Below are positions 26,914 through 35,079 of a stretch of 64,000 nucleotides of DNA, piece by piece. Location of the stretch: contig NZ_JAKSYO010000192.1 in NCBI RefSeq assembly GCF_022829635.1, forward strand, positions 1 to 64,000. The letters run 5' to 3'. The notes under the pieces were generated by a model. The model saw only the letters and a program-made list of their open reading frames with translations, did not search any database and had not been told where the DNA came from. How positions within the stretch are numbered: the first letter of the stretch is position 1; every line of letters starts with the position of its first letter. This stretch comes from Methylobacterium sp. E-066 (lineage in GTDB: Bacteria; Pseudomonadota; Alphaproteobacteria; Rhizobiales; Beijerinckiaceae). A program made the translations under genes and the position numbers.

Positions 26914-28035
26914 ATGCGCAACAACATTCCCGCCCGCGTCGGCATGCCGGTCGAGGAGGTCGACACCCCCTGCCTGATGGTCGATCTCGACGCCTTCGAG
27001 CGCAACGTCGACAAGCTCGGCCGCTTCATGAAGGAGAACGGCCTGCGCCACCGGGCCCATGCCAAGACGCACAAATCCTCCGACATCGCGACCGTGCAGA
27101 TCGAGCGCGGCGGGGCCTGCGGCGTCTGCTGCCAGAAGGTCAGCGAGGCCGAGGCCCTGGTGAGTGCCGGCATCCGCGACGTGCTGGTGTCGAACCAGGT
27201 CGTGGCGCCCCAGAAGATCGAGCGCCTGGCCGCGCTCGCCAAACGGGCGCGGGTGCTGGTCTGCGTCGACGACCTCGGCAATGTCGATGACCTGTCGGCA
27301 GCCGCGGTGAAATACGGCGTCACCCTCGAGGCCCTGGTGGAGATCGATGTCGGCGCCGGCCGCTGCGGCGTCGCCCCCGGCGAGCCCGCGGTGGCGATCG
27401 CGAAAAAAATCGCGGCGGCGCCGGGGCTGAAATTCGCCGGGCTGCAGGCCTATCAGGGCCGGGCGCAGCACGTGCGTGACTACGATGAGCGCAAGGCCCT
27501 GATCCAGACGGCGATCGACGACACGAAGCGCACCGTCGACCTGCTGAAGGCCGAAGGGCTCGCCTGCGCCATCGTGGCGGGCGCCGGCACCGGCAGCTTC
27601 GCCCTGGAGGGCGGCAGCGGCGTCTACAACGAGCTGCAATGCGGCTCCTACGTCTTCATGGATGCCGACTACCAGCGGGTGAAGGATGCGAGCGGCCAGC
27701 CGATCGGCGACTTCGAGAACAGCCTGTTCATCGTCACGTCGATCATGAGCAAGGCCAAGGCCGATGTCGCGATCTGCGATGCCGGCCTGAAAGCCCAGAG
27801 CATCGACAGCGGCCTGCCCCTGGTGTTCGGCCGGAGCGACGTGGAATACGTCAAGTGCTCGGACGAGCACGGGGTGATCAGCGATCCCGGCAACGTGCTC
27901 AAGCTCAACGACCGCCTGAAGCTGATTCCGGGCCATTGCGACCCCACCGTCAACGTCTACGACTGGTATGTCGGCGTGCGGGACGGCCGGGTCGAGGCGG
28001 TCTGGCCGGTCACCGCCCGCGGCATGACGTTGTAG
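26914..28035 (+). CDS. bhcC: 3-hydroxyaspartate aldolase (BhcC/DhaA-like, DSD1 family)
   Basis: The protein has 373 residues with an alanine-racemase-type TIM barrel binding PLP at Lys51 (HRAHAKTHKSSD). The metal ligands His341 and Asp343 sit in PGHCDPTVNVYDWYVGVRDG. Several stretches (GVCCQKVSEAEA, VEIDVGAGRCGV, YNELQCGSYVFMDADY, DAGLKAQSIDSGLP, VKCSDEHGV) match my memory of the Paracoccus beta-hydroxyaspartate aldolase. That enzyme condenses glycine with glyoxylate. D-threonine or D-serine aldolase/dehydratase activity is the main alternative. A ggaggag site precedes the ATG. It lies 53 bases after the lyase gene. Confidence 0.87.
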   Translation: MRNNIPARVGMPVEEVDTPCLMVDLDAFERNVDKLGRFMKENGLRHRAHAKTHKSSDIATVQIERGGACGVCCQKVSEAEALVSAGIRDVLVSNQVVAPQKIERLAALAKRARVLVCVDDLGNVDDLSAAAVKYGVTLEALVEIDVGAGRCGVAPGEPAVAIAKKIAAAPGLKFAGLQAYQGRAQHVRDYDERKALIQTAIDDTKRTVDLLKAEGLACAIVAGAGTGSFALEGGSGVYNELQCGSYVFMDADYQRVKDASGQPIGDFENSLFIVTSIMSKAKADVAICDAGLKAQSIDSGLPLVFGRSDVEYVKCSDEHGVISDPGNVLKLNDRLKLIPGHCDPTVNVYDWYVGVRDGRVEAVWPVTARGMTL

Positions 28036-28053
28036 GGTAGGGGGCGGCTCCCA

Positions 28054-28192
28054 CCCATCCCCCTCATCCTGAGGTGCCCGCGCCAGCGGCCCTCGAAGGA
28101 GGGCTCCAGAGGTCGCGCGGCCGCTGGAGGGCTCCTTCGAGGCCGAGCGATCGTCGATCGCCCGGCACCTCAGGATGAGGGCGCGGATGGGA
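28054..28192. repeat. Palindromic intergenic repeat, family A, copy 1
   Basis: This element of about 139 bp has outer arms ccctcatcctgaggtgcc (28061-28078) and ggcacctcaggatgaggg (28163-28181 region). Internal arms are ccctcgaaggagggctccag / ctggagggctccttcgaggc, plus a small cgatcgtcgatcg hairpin. It separates the aldolase and reductase genes of the glycine cluster. Other copies are at 30010-30150 and 58570-58711. Confidence 0.9.
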
Positions 28193-28223
28193 GAGGCCGA
28201 ATCACAGGAAAGGCTTGCCGCTC

Positions 28224-29153
28224 ATGCGCTTCATCTCGGAAGAGGAATCCGCCGCCCTGGTGGATCACGCCCTGGCGTTCGAGGCGGCCCGGGAGGCGCT
28301 GATCGCCGCGGTCGCCCCCGGGACCACCCTGTTCCCGGCGGTGCTCGGGCACGGCTCGGAGCCGACCAACCGGTTCTCGATCAAGTCGGGATCGACGGCC
28401 GATTATGCCGGCCTGAAGGTCGGCTCGTTCTGGCCGGGCAATCCCGATCGGGGCCTGCCGCGGCACAATTCGGTGATCCTGCTGTTCGACCAGGCTTTCG
28501 GCCGGGTCGACACGGTGATCGAGGCGGGCCGCGTCAACGCCTACCGCACCGCCGCCGCCGACGCGGTGGCGGCGAGCGTCCTGGCCCGGCCGGATTCGGC
28601 GGTGCTCGCCGTGTTCGGCGCCGGCAACCAGGCGGAATTCGAATGCGCGGCGCTCGCCCGGGTCCTGCCGATCCGGACCGTGCTGGTGGTGGCTCGCGAC
28701 GCGGCCAAGGTCGCGGGGTTCGGCGAGCGCCTGCGCCGGCAGGGGGCCGCGGTCGAGGTGCGGGCCGCCTCGGCACAGGAGGCCTGCCGGGCCGCCGACG
28801 TGATCGTGACGGCGACGCCGGCCCGGGCGCCGTTGTTCGAGGCCGATTGGGTCCGCCCCGGCACCCATGTCGCCGCCATGGGGGCGGATGCCAAGGGCAA
28901 GCAGGAGCTGCCCCCGGCTTTGCTGGAGCGGGCGGCCCTCTACTGCGACCTGCCCGAGCAATCGCGCACCATCGGCGAGTTCCAGCACGCCCCCGCGGCG
29001 GCGGAGCTGCGGGCGATCGGCGCCGTGCTGGGGAGCGGGCAGGGGGCCCGGACCGACCCGGAGGCGATCACGGTGTTCGATTCCTCCGGCATCGCCCTCC
29101 AGGACCTGACCATCGCCCGGGCGATCCTCGCCAAAGCGGACGGGCGCGGGTAG
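28224..29153 (+). CDS. bhcD: Ornithine cyclodeaminase/mu-crystallin family reductase, candidate iminosuccinate reductase
   Basis: The protein has 309 residues from ATG 28224, which has aggaaagg 10 bases upstream (a TTG at 28215 is less likely). The NAD(P) Rossmann site is AVFGAGNQAEFECAALARV. Other blocks are KVGSFWPGNPDRGLPRHNSVILLFD, NAYRTAAADAVAAS, HVAAMGADAKGKQELPPALL and FDSSGIALQDL. These agree with what I recall of BhcD, the iminosuccinate reductase of the beta-hydroxyaspartate cycle, which makes aspartate. Ornithine cyclodeaminase and ketimine reductases share the fold. Placement after the aldolase supports the BhcD role. Confidence 0.82.
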   Translation: MRFISEEESAALVDHALAFEAAREALIAAVAPGTTLFPAVLGHGSEPTNRFSIKSGSTADYAGLKVGSFWPGNPDRGLPRHNSVILLFDQAFGRVDTVIEAGRVNAYRTAAADAVAASVLARPDSAVLAVFGAGNQAEFECAALARVLPIRTVLVVARDAAKVAGFGERLRRQGAAVEVRAASAQEACRAADVIVTATPARAPLFEADWVRPGTHVAAMGADAKGKQELPPALLERAALYCDLPEQSRTIGEFQHAPAAAELRAIGAVLGSGQGARTDPEAITVFDSSGIALQDLTIARAILAKADGRG

Positions 29154-29201
29154 GGGACGCCGACGCCGGCCCTCCCCCGCCCCGGCGGAGGACAGCGCGG
29201 C

Positions 29202-29957
29202 ATGCAGGACAGGCAGATCCGGGTCATCGGCATCGGCACGGGCGATCCCGAGCACCTGACCCTCCAGGCGGTGCGGGCGCTGGCCGATGTCGACGCGGTG
29301 TTCGTGCTCGACAAGCGCGCCGACACCGCCGACCTCGTGGACATCCGCAAGCGGATCTGCGCCGCCCATATCCGAAACCCCCACCGGGTCGTCACCGTCG
29401 AGGATCCGCCCCGGGAGCGCCGCCCGGCCGATTACGGCGCCACCGTCGAGGCCTGGCACGCGGCCCGGGCCGAGCGGCTGGAGGCGGCCTTCGCGGCGGA
29501 GCTCGAATCCGGGCAGGTCGGGGCGATCCTGGTCTGGGGCGACCCGGCCCTCTACGACAGCACCCTGCGGATCCTCGACCGGATTTCTTCGCGCGGGCGT
29601 CTCGCCCTGAGCTACGCCGTGATCCCCGGCCTCTCCAGCGTGCAGGTCCTGGCTGCCCGCCACGGCGTGCCGCTCAACGCCATCGGCGGGCCGGTGCTGA
29701 TCACCACCGGGCGCCGCCTCGCCGCGGGCTGGCCGGAGGGGGCCGACAGCGTGGTGGTGATGCTCGACGGCGATCCGAGCTTCGCCCATCTCGACCCGGA
29801 CCTGACGATCTACTGGGGCGGCTATCTCGGCAGCCCGGACGAGATTTTGGTCTCCGGCCGCCTCGGCACGGTCGGCGACGAGATCCGGCGGGTCCGGGCC
29901 GAGGGCCGGGCGCGGCATGGCTGGATCATGGATATTTATTTGTTACGACGGCTCTGA
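29202..29957 (+). CDS. cobF: Precorrin-6A synthase (deacetylating)
   Basis: This 251-residue enzyme methylates C-1 of precorrin-5 with SAM and releases acetate in aerobic cobalamin synthesis. The TP-methylase core is visible: IRVIGIGTGDPEHLTLQAVRAL, VLDKRADTADLVDIRKRIC, ILVWGDPALYDSTLRILD, and IPGLSSVQVLAARHGVPLNAIGGPVLITTGRRLAAGWP. It is full length. No other cob gene is in the window, so it is separated from any main cobalamin cluster. It follows the reductase by 48 bases and may be read through from the glycine genes. Confidence 0.95.
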   Translation: MQDRQIRVIGIGTGDPEHLTLQAVRALADVDAVFVLDKRADTADLVDIRKRICAAHIRNPHRVVTVEDPPRERRPADYGATVEAWHAARAERLEAAFAAELESGQVGAILVWGDPALYDSTLRILDRISSRGRLALSYAVIPGLSSVQVLAARHGVPLNAIGGPVLITTGRRLAAGWPEGADSVVVMLDGDPSFAHLDPDLTIYWGGYLGSPDEILVSGRLGTVGDEIRRVRAEGRARHGWIMDIYLLRRL

Positions 29958-30009
29958 GCGAGGGAGGCTGCGCCCCCCGGCCCCGGTGCTGCGCTGCGCG
30001 CGCGAATAT

Positions 30010-30150
30010 CCCATTCTCGTCCCTCATCCTGAGGTGCCGCGCAGTGGCCTCGAAGGAGCCCTCCAGGGATCGCGCGGCCGGCTGGAGGGCTCCTTCGAGG
30101 CCCGGCGATCTTCGATCACCGGGCACCTCAGGATGAGGGGGAGGATGGGA
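30010..30150. repeat. Palindromic intergenic repeat, family A, copy 2
   Basis: It has the same outer arms as copy 1: ccctcatcctgaggtgcc near 30021-30038 and ggcacctcaggatgaggg near 30122-30139. Shared inner text is cctcgaaggagccctccag and ctggagggctccttcgaggc. It sits between cobF and the helicase gene, both on the + strand. The left flank cccattctcg and right flank ggatggga also match copy 1. Confidence 0.9.
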
Positions 30151-30243
30151 GGGGTCCGGTCGAACACGCCCCGTGAGAACGCCGGTCCCCGCCGTGACCC
30201 CGCCGCCACGGACAGGACAGCCCGACCGGGCTAGACCGCCGCC

Positions 30244-31935
30244 ATGCTGCGCTTGCGGGACTACCAGCGCGCCAGCCTCGACGCGCTCGCGGCCGCCTGG
30301 GGGCGGGGAGGGGGCGACGCGGCGGCGCCCGGCCATCTGGTCGTGCTGCCCACCGGGGCCGGCAAGGCCCTGGTCATCGCCGCCCTCGCCCGGGAGGCGG
30401 TGACAAAAAACCCCCTCGCCCGGGTGGCGATCGTCACCCACAGCCGCGAGCTCGTCGCCCAGAACTTTTCGGAGTTGACCCGCTACTGGCCGGAGGCGCC
30501 GGCCGGCATCTTCTCCGCCGGGCTCGGGCGGCGGGAGGCCGGGGCGCAGGTCCTGGTCTGCGGCATCCAGTCGGTGGCCGACCGGCTCGACGCGGTCGGC
30601 CCGCGCGACCTCGTGATCGTCGACGAGGCGCACCTGATTCCGCGCGCCGCCCAGACCCGCTACGGCCGGTTCCTGGCGGGCCTGCAGGCGCTGACGCCCG
30701 GGATGCGGGTGGCGGGCTTCACCGCGACCCCCTACCGGCTCGATTCCGGCCGGCTCGACACAGGGGCCGGCCGCCTGTTCGCCGGGATCGCCTACGAGGC
30801 CGATACCGGCGACCTGATCCGGCGCGGTTTTCTGGCACCGCTCGTGTCCAAGGCGACCCTGACCCAGCTCGACGTCTCCGGGGTCGGCCGGCGCGGGGGC
30901 GACTACATCCCGGGGGAGCTGGAGGCGGCGGTCAACCGCGACTGGATCACCCGGGCCGCCGTGGCGGAGCTGACGGAATACGGCAGCGGGCGCCGGGCCT
31001 GGCTCGCCTTCTGCGCCGGCCTCGCCCATGCCGATGCCGTGCGCGACGCGGTGCGGGCCGAGGGGTATTCCTGCGAGACGGTCTCGGGCGAGACGCCCCG
31101 CCGGGAGCGCGACCGGATCGTGTCGGCGTTCCGAGCCGGAAAGATCCGCTGCCTGACCTCGGTGGGCGTGCTCGGCACCGGCTTCAACGCCCCGGAGGTC
31201 GACCTCGTGGCGCTGCTGCGCCCGACCCGCAGCACCGGCCTCTACGTCCAGCAGGTCGGCAGGGCGCTGCGCTGCGCGCCCGGCAAGGAAGACGCGCTGA
31301 TCCTCGACTATGCCGGCCTGGTGCGGATGCACGGTCCGGTAGACGCCGTCACGGCGCAGAGTGCCGCTCAGGTGCTCGGCGGGGCAGGGGGCCTGCGCGC
31401 CAAGCCCTGCCCCGGCTGCGGCGCCCTGATTGCCCTGAACGCCTCCACCTGCGAGGCCTGCTGGACCGAGCCGGAGACGGAAGAGGAGGGCGCCCCCCTG
31501 CACGACGCCGCGGCCGAGGACGAGCTGCCGATCCTCTCGGCCGACATCGTGCCGGCCTCCGAACCGGCCGGCCCTGCCCCGGAGGCGGAGGCGCCCTGGC
31601 ATCCGGTGACGGATCTAACCCTGGAGGCGGCCCCGGACGGCCTCGACCTCGTGCTCGGCTGGCGGGACGGCGCCGCAGCGGCCGATTGGCGGGTGCGCCT
31701 GCGGCCCGAGCGCAGCGGCTACGAGCGGGAGAAGGCGGTGCTGTGGTGGCGCGGGCTCGGCGGCGGCCGCGACGCGCCGATGGATGCCGCCGGCTTCCTG
31801 GAGCAGGCCGAGGCCCTGGCCCGGCCGGCGGCGATCCGGATCCGGCCGGGCCGGCTGTCGGACCAGATCGAATGCCGCGCCCAGGACGGCCGGATCTTCG
31901 CCGACCAGAGCCGGCTCGCCGGGCGCACCGCGTGA
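30244..31935 (+). CDS. DEAD/DEAH-box helicase with C-terminal zinc-finger
   Basis: This 563-residue superfamily 2 helicase has motif I LPTGAGKALVIAAL, motif II DEAH (VIVDEAHLIPRAAQ), motif III FTATPYR, and motifs V/VI SVGVLGTGFNAPEVD and YVQQVGRALR. A four-cysteine knuckle follows at about 390-410 (CPGCGALIALNASTCEAC). The last 150 residues are an acidic linker and a small module (DLVLGWRDGAAAADWRVRL). The layout resembles stand-alone RecQ/SSL2-like helicases of uncertain role that open or remodel DNA. No nuclease or methylase lies next to it, so a restriction role is not supported. Confidence 0.9.
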   Translation: MLRLRDYQRASLDALAAAWGRGGGDAAAPGHLVVLPTGAGKALVIAALAREAVTKNPLARVAIVTHSRELVAQNFSELTRYWPEAPAGIFSAGLGRREAGAQVLVCGIQSVADRLDAVGPRDLVIVDEAHLIPRAAQTRYGRFLAGLQALTPGMRVAGFTATPYRLDSGRLDTGAGRLFAGIAYEADTGDLIRRGFLAPLVSKATLTQLDVSGVGRRGGDYIPGELEAAVNRDWITRAAVAELTEYGSGRRAWLAFCAGLAHADAVRDAVRAEGYSCETVSGETPRRERDRIVSAFRAGKIRCLTSVGVLGTGFNAPEVDLVALLRPTRSTGLYVQQVGRALRCAPGKEDALILDYAGLVRMHGPVDAVTAQSAAQVLGGAGGLRAKPCPGCGALIALNASTCEACWTEPETEEEGAPLHDAAAEDELPILSADIVPASEPAGPAPEAEAPWHPVTDLTLEAAPDGLDLVLGWRDGAAAADWRVRLRPERSGYEREKAVLWWRGLGGGRDAPMDAAGFLEQAEALARPAAIRIRPGRLSDQIECRAQDGRIFADQSRLAGRTA

Positions 31936-32467
31936 CGCCGCGGGGAGGGCGCTTTCGGCTCGAGTTCCTCGAACCGCCCTCACCCGGTTCCGCTGCTTCG
32001 CTCACGTGGCGCTTCTCAAGCGTACCGCCGTTCGGCAGTGCCGAGGATCGGGCCGGCCATCGGAGCCAGAGCTCGGGTTTGCCGCTCCGCATCCAGCGGC
32101 GAACCCGGCCATCTGGCATGCCAAGCCCCCTCACCCGACCTTTCTGATGGCCTTAGTTCCATAATATATCTTATGCGAACTCTGGATGGGGGTCGGGAGG
32201 GGTGTGGTCGGGCGGTTGGTGGCCTGTTGTTCTGAGATGCCTCGAGGCGCTGGTGCAGGATCAGGCGGCGGCTTTGAACCCCGCCCCGTCATCCCGGGGC
32301 CGCGAAACGGAGCCCGGGATCCAGATCCGTCGGCAGCAGCCCGCGGTTGCGCGCCGTCGACGACGCGCGACCGCCGCCTCTCCGGATACGCCTGCGGCGC
32401 CGCGGCTGGGCGACCGGCGGAGGCCCGAGCTACGGTCCCACGGCACCGCATTCCGGCGGCGCGGGCG
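31936..32467. other. 532-base gap with partial repeat
   Basis: No coding sequence is convincing here. Reading frames are alternate-frame and low in codon bias. At 32153-32185 there is an AT-rich spot (cataatatatcttatg) that could be a promoter or the end of an inserted piece. At about 32286-32332 lies half of a family B palindrome (cgtcatcccgggg ... agcccgggatcc). Confidence 0.5.
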
Positions 32468-33595
32468 TTACGGCAGCTTCGAGCGCAGCCAGCCGAACAG
32501 GCGGCGCCCCGGGAAGCGGGCAGGCGGCATCCGGACTGTGGGTTCGGCCCCCTCCTCCGGGATCGGGCCTTCGTGGAAGCGCGCGCCGAACGACCAGAAC
32601 TGGTCTCGCCTGGTCCCGATCATGCCGAGCCCCACGGGTTCGCGGTCGACGTTCGGGCGCATCCGCCCGCCGGCCCAGACGCGCTGCCAGCAGCCGCGCC
32701 GGGACAGGTCGGCGTCGCGCCAGCCCAGGCGGCCATGACCGGCGACGGCGAAGACCCGTTCGCCGCTGAACGCCTCCGGGATCCAGACCCAGGTCGAGAA
32801 CACGTAGGCCTTGTCGGTGCCGAGGCGGGCCGGGTCGACCGCCCGCGTATAGGCGCTGAGCGCCAGGGTCGGGTGCCGCCCGGCATGCCGGCGCAGGCCG
32901 CCCGGCAGCGTCAGGGCGTCCGCGAAGGCCCCCGCCCCCAGGTCGGTCGGCGCCTGGCCGTGCTCCAGCGCGTAGGCGCTGTCGACCAGGTGGAGCCAGG
33001 GTTCGAGATCGACCTCCCAGGCCTGCTCGGTGGGGGCGAAGCGGCGCACCTGCCCCGCGATCACCCGGTCGGCGACCCGCCTTGCGGGCTCCGGGCGCCA
33101 ATCCGGCCCGGCCTCGGTGACGCGCAGCAGCGTCGAGGGACCGTGCGCCCAGACTGCCTCGGACAGGTGCGCGAACTCGGATTCCGGAGCGTCGCGGCCG
33201 ACCTTGCGGACCAGGATTTTTGACCCGTCGGCGAGGTCGTCCAGCATCTTGCGCTTCAGGTGGGCGAGGCGGCCGTATTCGCGTTCGACCAGCACCTCCG
33301 GGTCGATCGAGCCGGCGGCATGGCCGGTGTTCGCCCAGATGTTGTAGGCCACGCTGTGGCAGTAATAGGTGCCGCCGTCGCTCACCGCGATGCGCAGGTC
33401 GCCCGGCACGCCGAAATCCGAGAAGCCGCAGCGCAGGCCGCGGATCAGATCCGCCATCGGCGTGTAGGAGAACCGCAGCAGCCCGGACGGCTCGACGCCG
33501 CCGTAGCGCTGCACGAAGCCGAACTCGCAATTGTCACCCAGGCTCCGAAACCCGTGGAGCCGCTCCGAAAGCCTTGCGGCCGCCGCGTTCCTCAT
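32468..33595 (-). CDS. Unknown protein with SLGDNCEFG N-terminal motif (DUF1796-like)
   Basis: The protein has 375 residues from ATG 33595. A longer upstream frame covers the patatin gene and is not coding. Residues 18-40 read SLGDNCEFGFVQRYGGVEPSGLLRF, a pattern seen at the start of DUF1796-type putative cysteine peptidases and some glycosyltransferase-associated proteins, with Cys23 as a possible nucleophile. Further on are YYCHSVAYNIWANTG, EYGRLAHLKRKMLDDL and ILVRKVG. The last third (TLALSAYTRAVDP, VFSTWVWIPEAFSGERV) looks like a beta-rich sugar-binding module. Function is unproven. Confidence 0.72.
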   Translation of the reverse strand: MRNAAAARLSERLHGFRSLGDNCEFGFVQRYGGVEPSGLLRFSYTPMADLIRGLRCGFSDFGVPGDLRIAVSDGGTYYCHSVAYNIWANTGHAAGSIDPEVLVEREYGRLAHLKRKMLDDLADGSKILVRKVGRDAPESEFAHLSEAVWAHGPSTLLRVTEAGPDWRPEPARRVADRVIAGQVRRFAPTEQAWEVDLEPWLHLVDSAYALEHGQAPTDLGAGAFADALTLPGGLRRHAGRHPTLALSAYTRAVDPARLGTDKAYVFSTWVWIPEAFSGERVFAVAGHGRLGWRDADLSRRGCWQRVWAGGRMRPNVDREPVGLGMIGTRRDQFWSFGARFHEGPIPEEGAEPTVRMPPARFPGRRLFGWLRSKLP

Positions 33596-33879
33596 CCCGG
33601 TCACTGTCGTTCGCTCTGATCCACCGAGCCCTTTCGCGACAGATCGCGGTGTCCGCCCGGGTTTGTCCAGCCCCGTGCGCACATGGGCGCCGCCGCGGGG
33701 CCGGCGCGACCGGCCCGGGAGGAGGGGGTGTTTTTTGGTCTCCGGTGCCCTGGAGCCCCCTCCCCGGCCCCTAGCGGATTCCCGGAATGCGCGCTCCTTC
33801 CCCTTGCGGGGAGGGGGAAACGCACAGGGCTTCAAGCGCTTACTGCCCGATGCGGCGGGTGAATCCCGTTGCCCTGGCC

Positions 33880-34908
33880 TCAGGGCGCGATCGCCGCCTC
33901 CAGGGTCTGCAGGCTCGAATCCGCGCCGATCGCGTGGCCGCTCTCGGCCAGCCAGCGCTCGGCGGTGGCGCGGCCGAGGTCGCGCAGGGCGCCGATCGTC
34001 GACCAGCGGGTGTCGAGCTTGCTGATCTCGCCCCCGGCCAACTCGCAGGGCGCCTGGAGCAGGTGGATGTTGATGTCGGCGATGGCGCGCATCCGGGCAT
34101 CCTGCGTGTCCGTCTCCCGGGCGTAGCGCTGCAACTCGGTCAGCGCCTTCAGGTCGCGCATCAGGCAGGCGTTGAAGCTGATGTCGCTGACTCGCCCGGC
34201 GATCTCGGAGGGCAGCAGCCCGATCGCATCGGTCACGAACGGCGTCAGCTGCAGGACGATCAGGTCGGTGGCGCCGTGGCCGTTGAACACCAGCGGCTCC
34301 AGGGCCGGGTTGGCGGCGTAGCCCCCGTCCCAGTAGCGCCGGCCGTCGATCTCCACCGGGGCGAACAGCTCCGGCAGGCACGAGGAAGCCATCAGCGCCT
34401 TCAGGGTGACCTCGGGACCGGTGAACAGCCGCGCCGCGCCGGTCAGGATGTCGGTGGCCGAGACGTAGAGCGGCACCCGCTCCTGCCGGGCGACGGTCTC
34501 GAGGTCGATGCTGGCGCGCACCACCGCCTGGAACAGGTGCATGTCGCGCAACGTCGGCAGGAACGGCGAGACATAGGCCGAGGCCTCGCGGAACAGGGCC
34601 AGGGACCGGGCGACGAACGGGTCCAGGAACGGGTCGAACGCGGCCCCGAATCCCTCGAAGCCGCGCAGGGGCGAGCGCTCGGCGGTCGCCCGCCACAGCC
34701 GCTCCAGGGCCTCCCGGCCGCCGTCGTCGCCGCCGGTGGCCAGCCCTGCCACCAGGGCGGCGCCGTTCAGCGCGCCCGCGCTGGCGCCGCTGACCGCGAC
34801 GATCTCGATATGCTCCTCCAGCAGCCGGTCGATCACCCCCCAGCCATAGGCGCCGTAGGAGCCGCCACCTTGCAGCCCGAGGGCCACGCGCGGTTTCATC
34901 TGTGCCAT
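33880..34908 (-). CDS. Patatin-like phospholipase
   Basis: The protein has 342 residues from ATG 34908 (MAQMKPRVALGLQGGGSYGAYGWG), which has cagggacg upstream. The in-frame start at 34941 lacks this. The oxyanion loop is GLQGGGSYGA, the catalytic serine is Ser43 in SGASAG and the catalytic aspartate is Asp194 in WDGGYAANP. This Ser-Asp dyad is diagnostic of patatin-type lipid acyl hydrolases. It has no signal peptide, so it is likely cytosolic or peripheral. An unusual inverted repeat at 34936-34991 lies just upstream. The 284 bases below it hold a family D repeat. Confidence 0.93.
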   Translation of the reverse strand: MAQMKPRVALGLQGGGSYGAYGWGVIDRLLEEHIEIVAVSGASAGALNGAALVAGLATGGDDGGREALERLWRATAERSPLRGFEGFGAAFDPFLDPFVARSLALFREASAYVSPFLPTLRDMHLFQAVVRASIDLETVARQERVPLYVSATDILTGAARLFTGPEVTLKALMASSCLPELFAPVEIDGRRYWDGGYAANPALEPLVFNGHGATDLIVLQLTPFVTDAIGLLPSEIAGRVSDISFNACLMRDLKALTELQRYARETDTQDARMRAIADINIHLLQAPCELAGGEISKLDTRWSTIGALRDLGRATAERWLAESGHAIGADSSLQTLEAAIAP

Positions 34909-34935
34909 CGTCCCTGCCGATCCTGCGCGCGCGGC

Positions 34936-34991
34936 CATCATCCCGAAAGGTGCATCACCCCGAAAGGTGGTTGTCGGCTTTCGGGATGATG
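34936..34991. promoter_or_regulatory. Long inverted repeat with internal direct repeats
   Basis: Perfect 13-bp arms catcatcccgaaa (34936-34948) and tttcgggatgatg (34979-34991) surround the direct repeat cccgaaaggtg, which occurs twice. The element lies 28 bases upstream of the patatin gene and after the histidine kinase gene, both on the minus strand. It could be a terminator, an operator or a small mobile repeat. Confidence 0.6.
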
Positions 34992-35079
34992 CGCAATGAA
35001 AGACCCGGCGCCGGCGGCAACGCGCCTGCCCGCCGATCGCTGCAACTCCCGCGACCTGTTCGCCGAGTCATTCGCCAGG

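Noticed and set aside
32468-34696. A 742-codon minus-strand open frame running through the patatin gene region.
   Set aside because: Its first half overlaps the patatin gene in another frame, with GC-driven absence of stops. The real protein starts at 33595 and the patatin gene has complete catalytic motifs.
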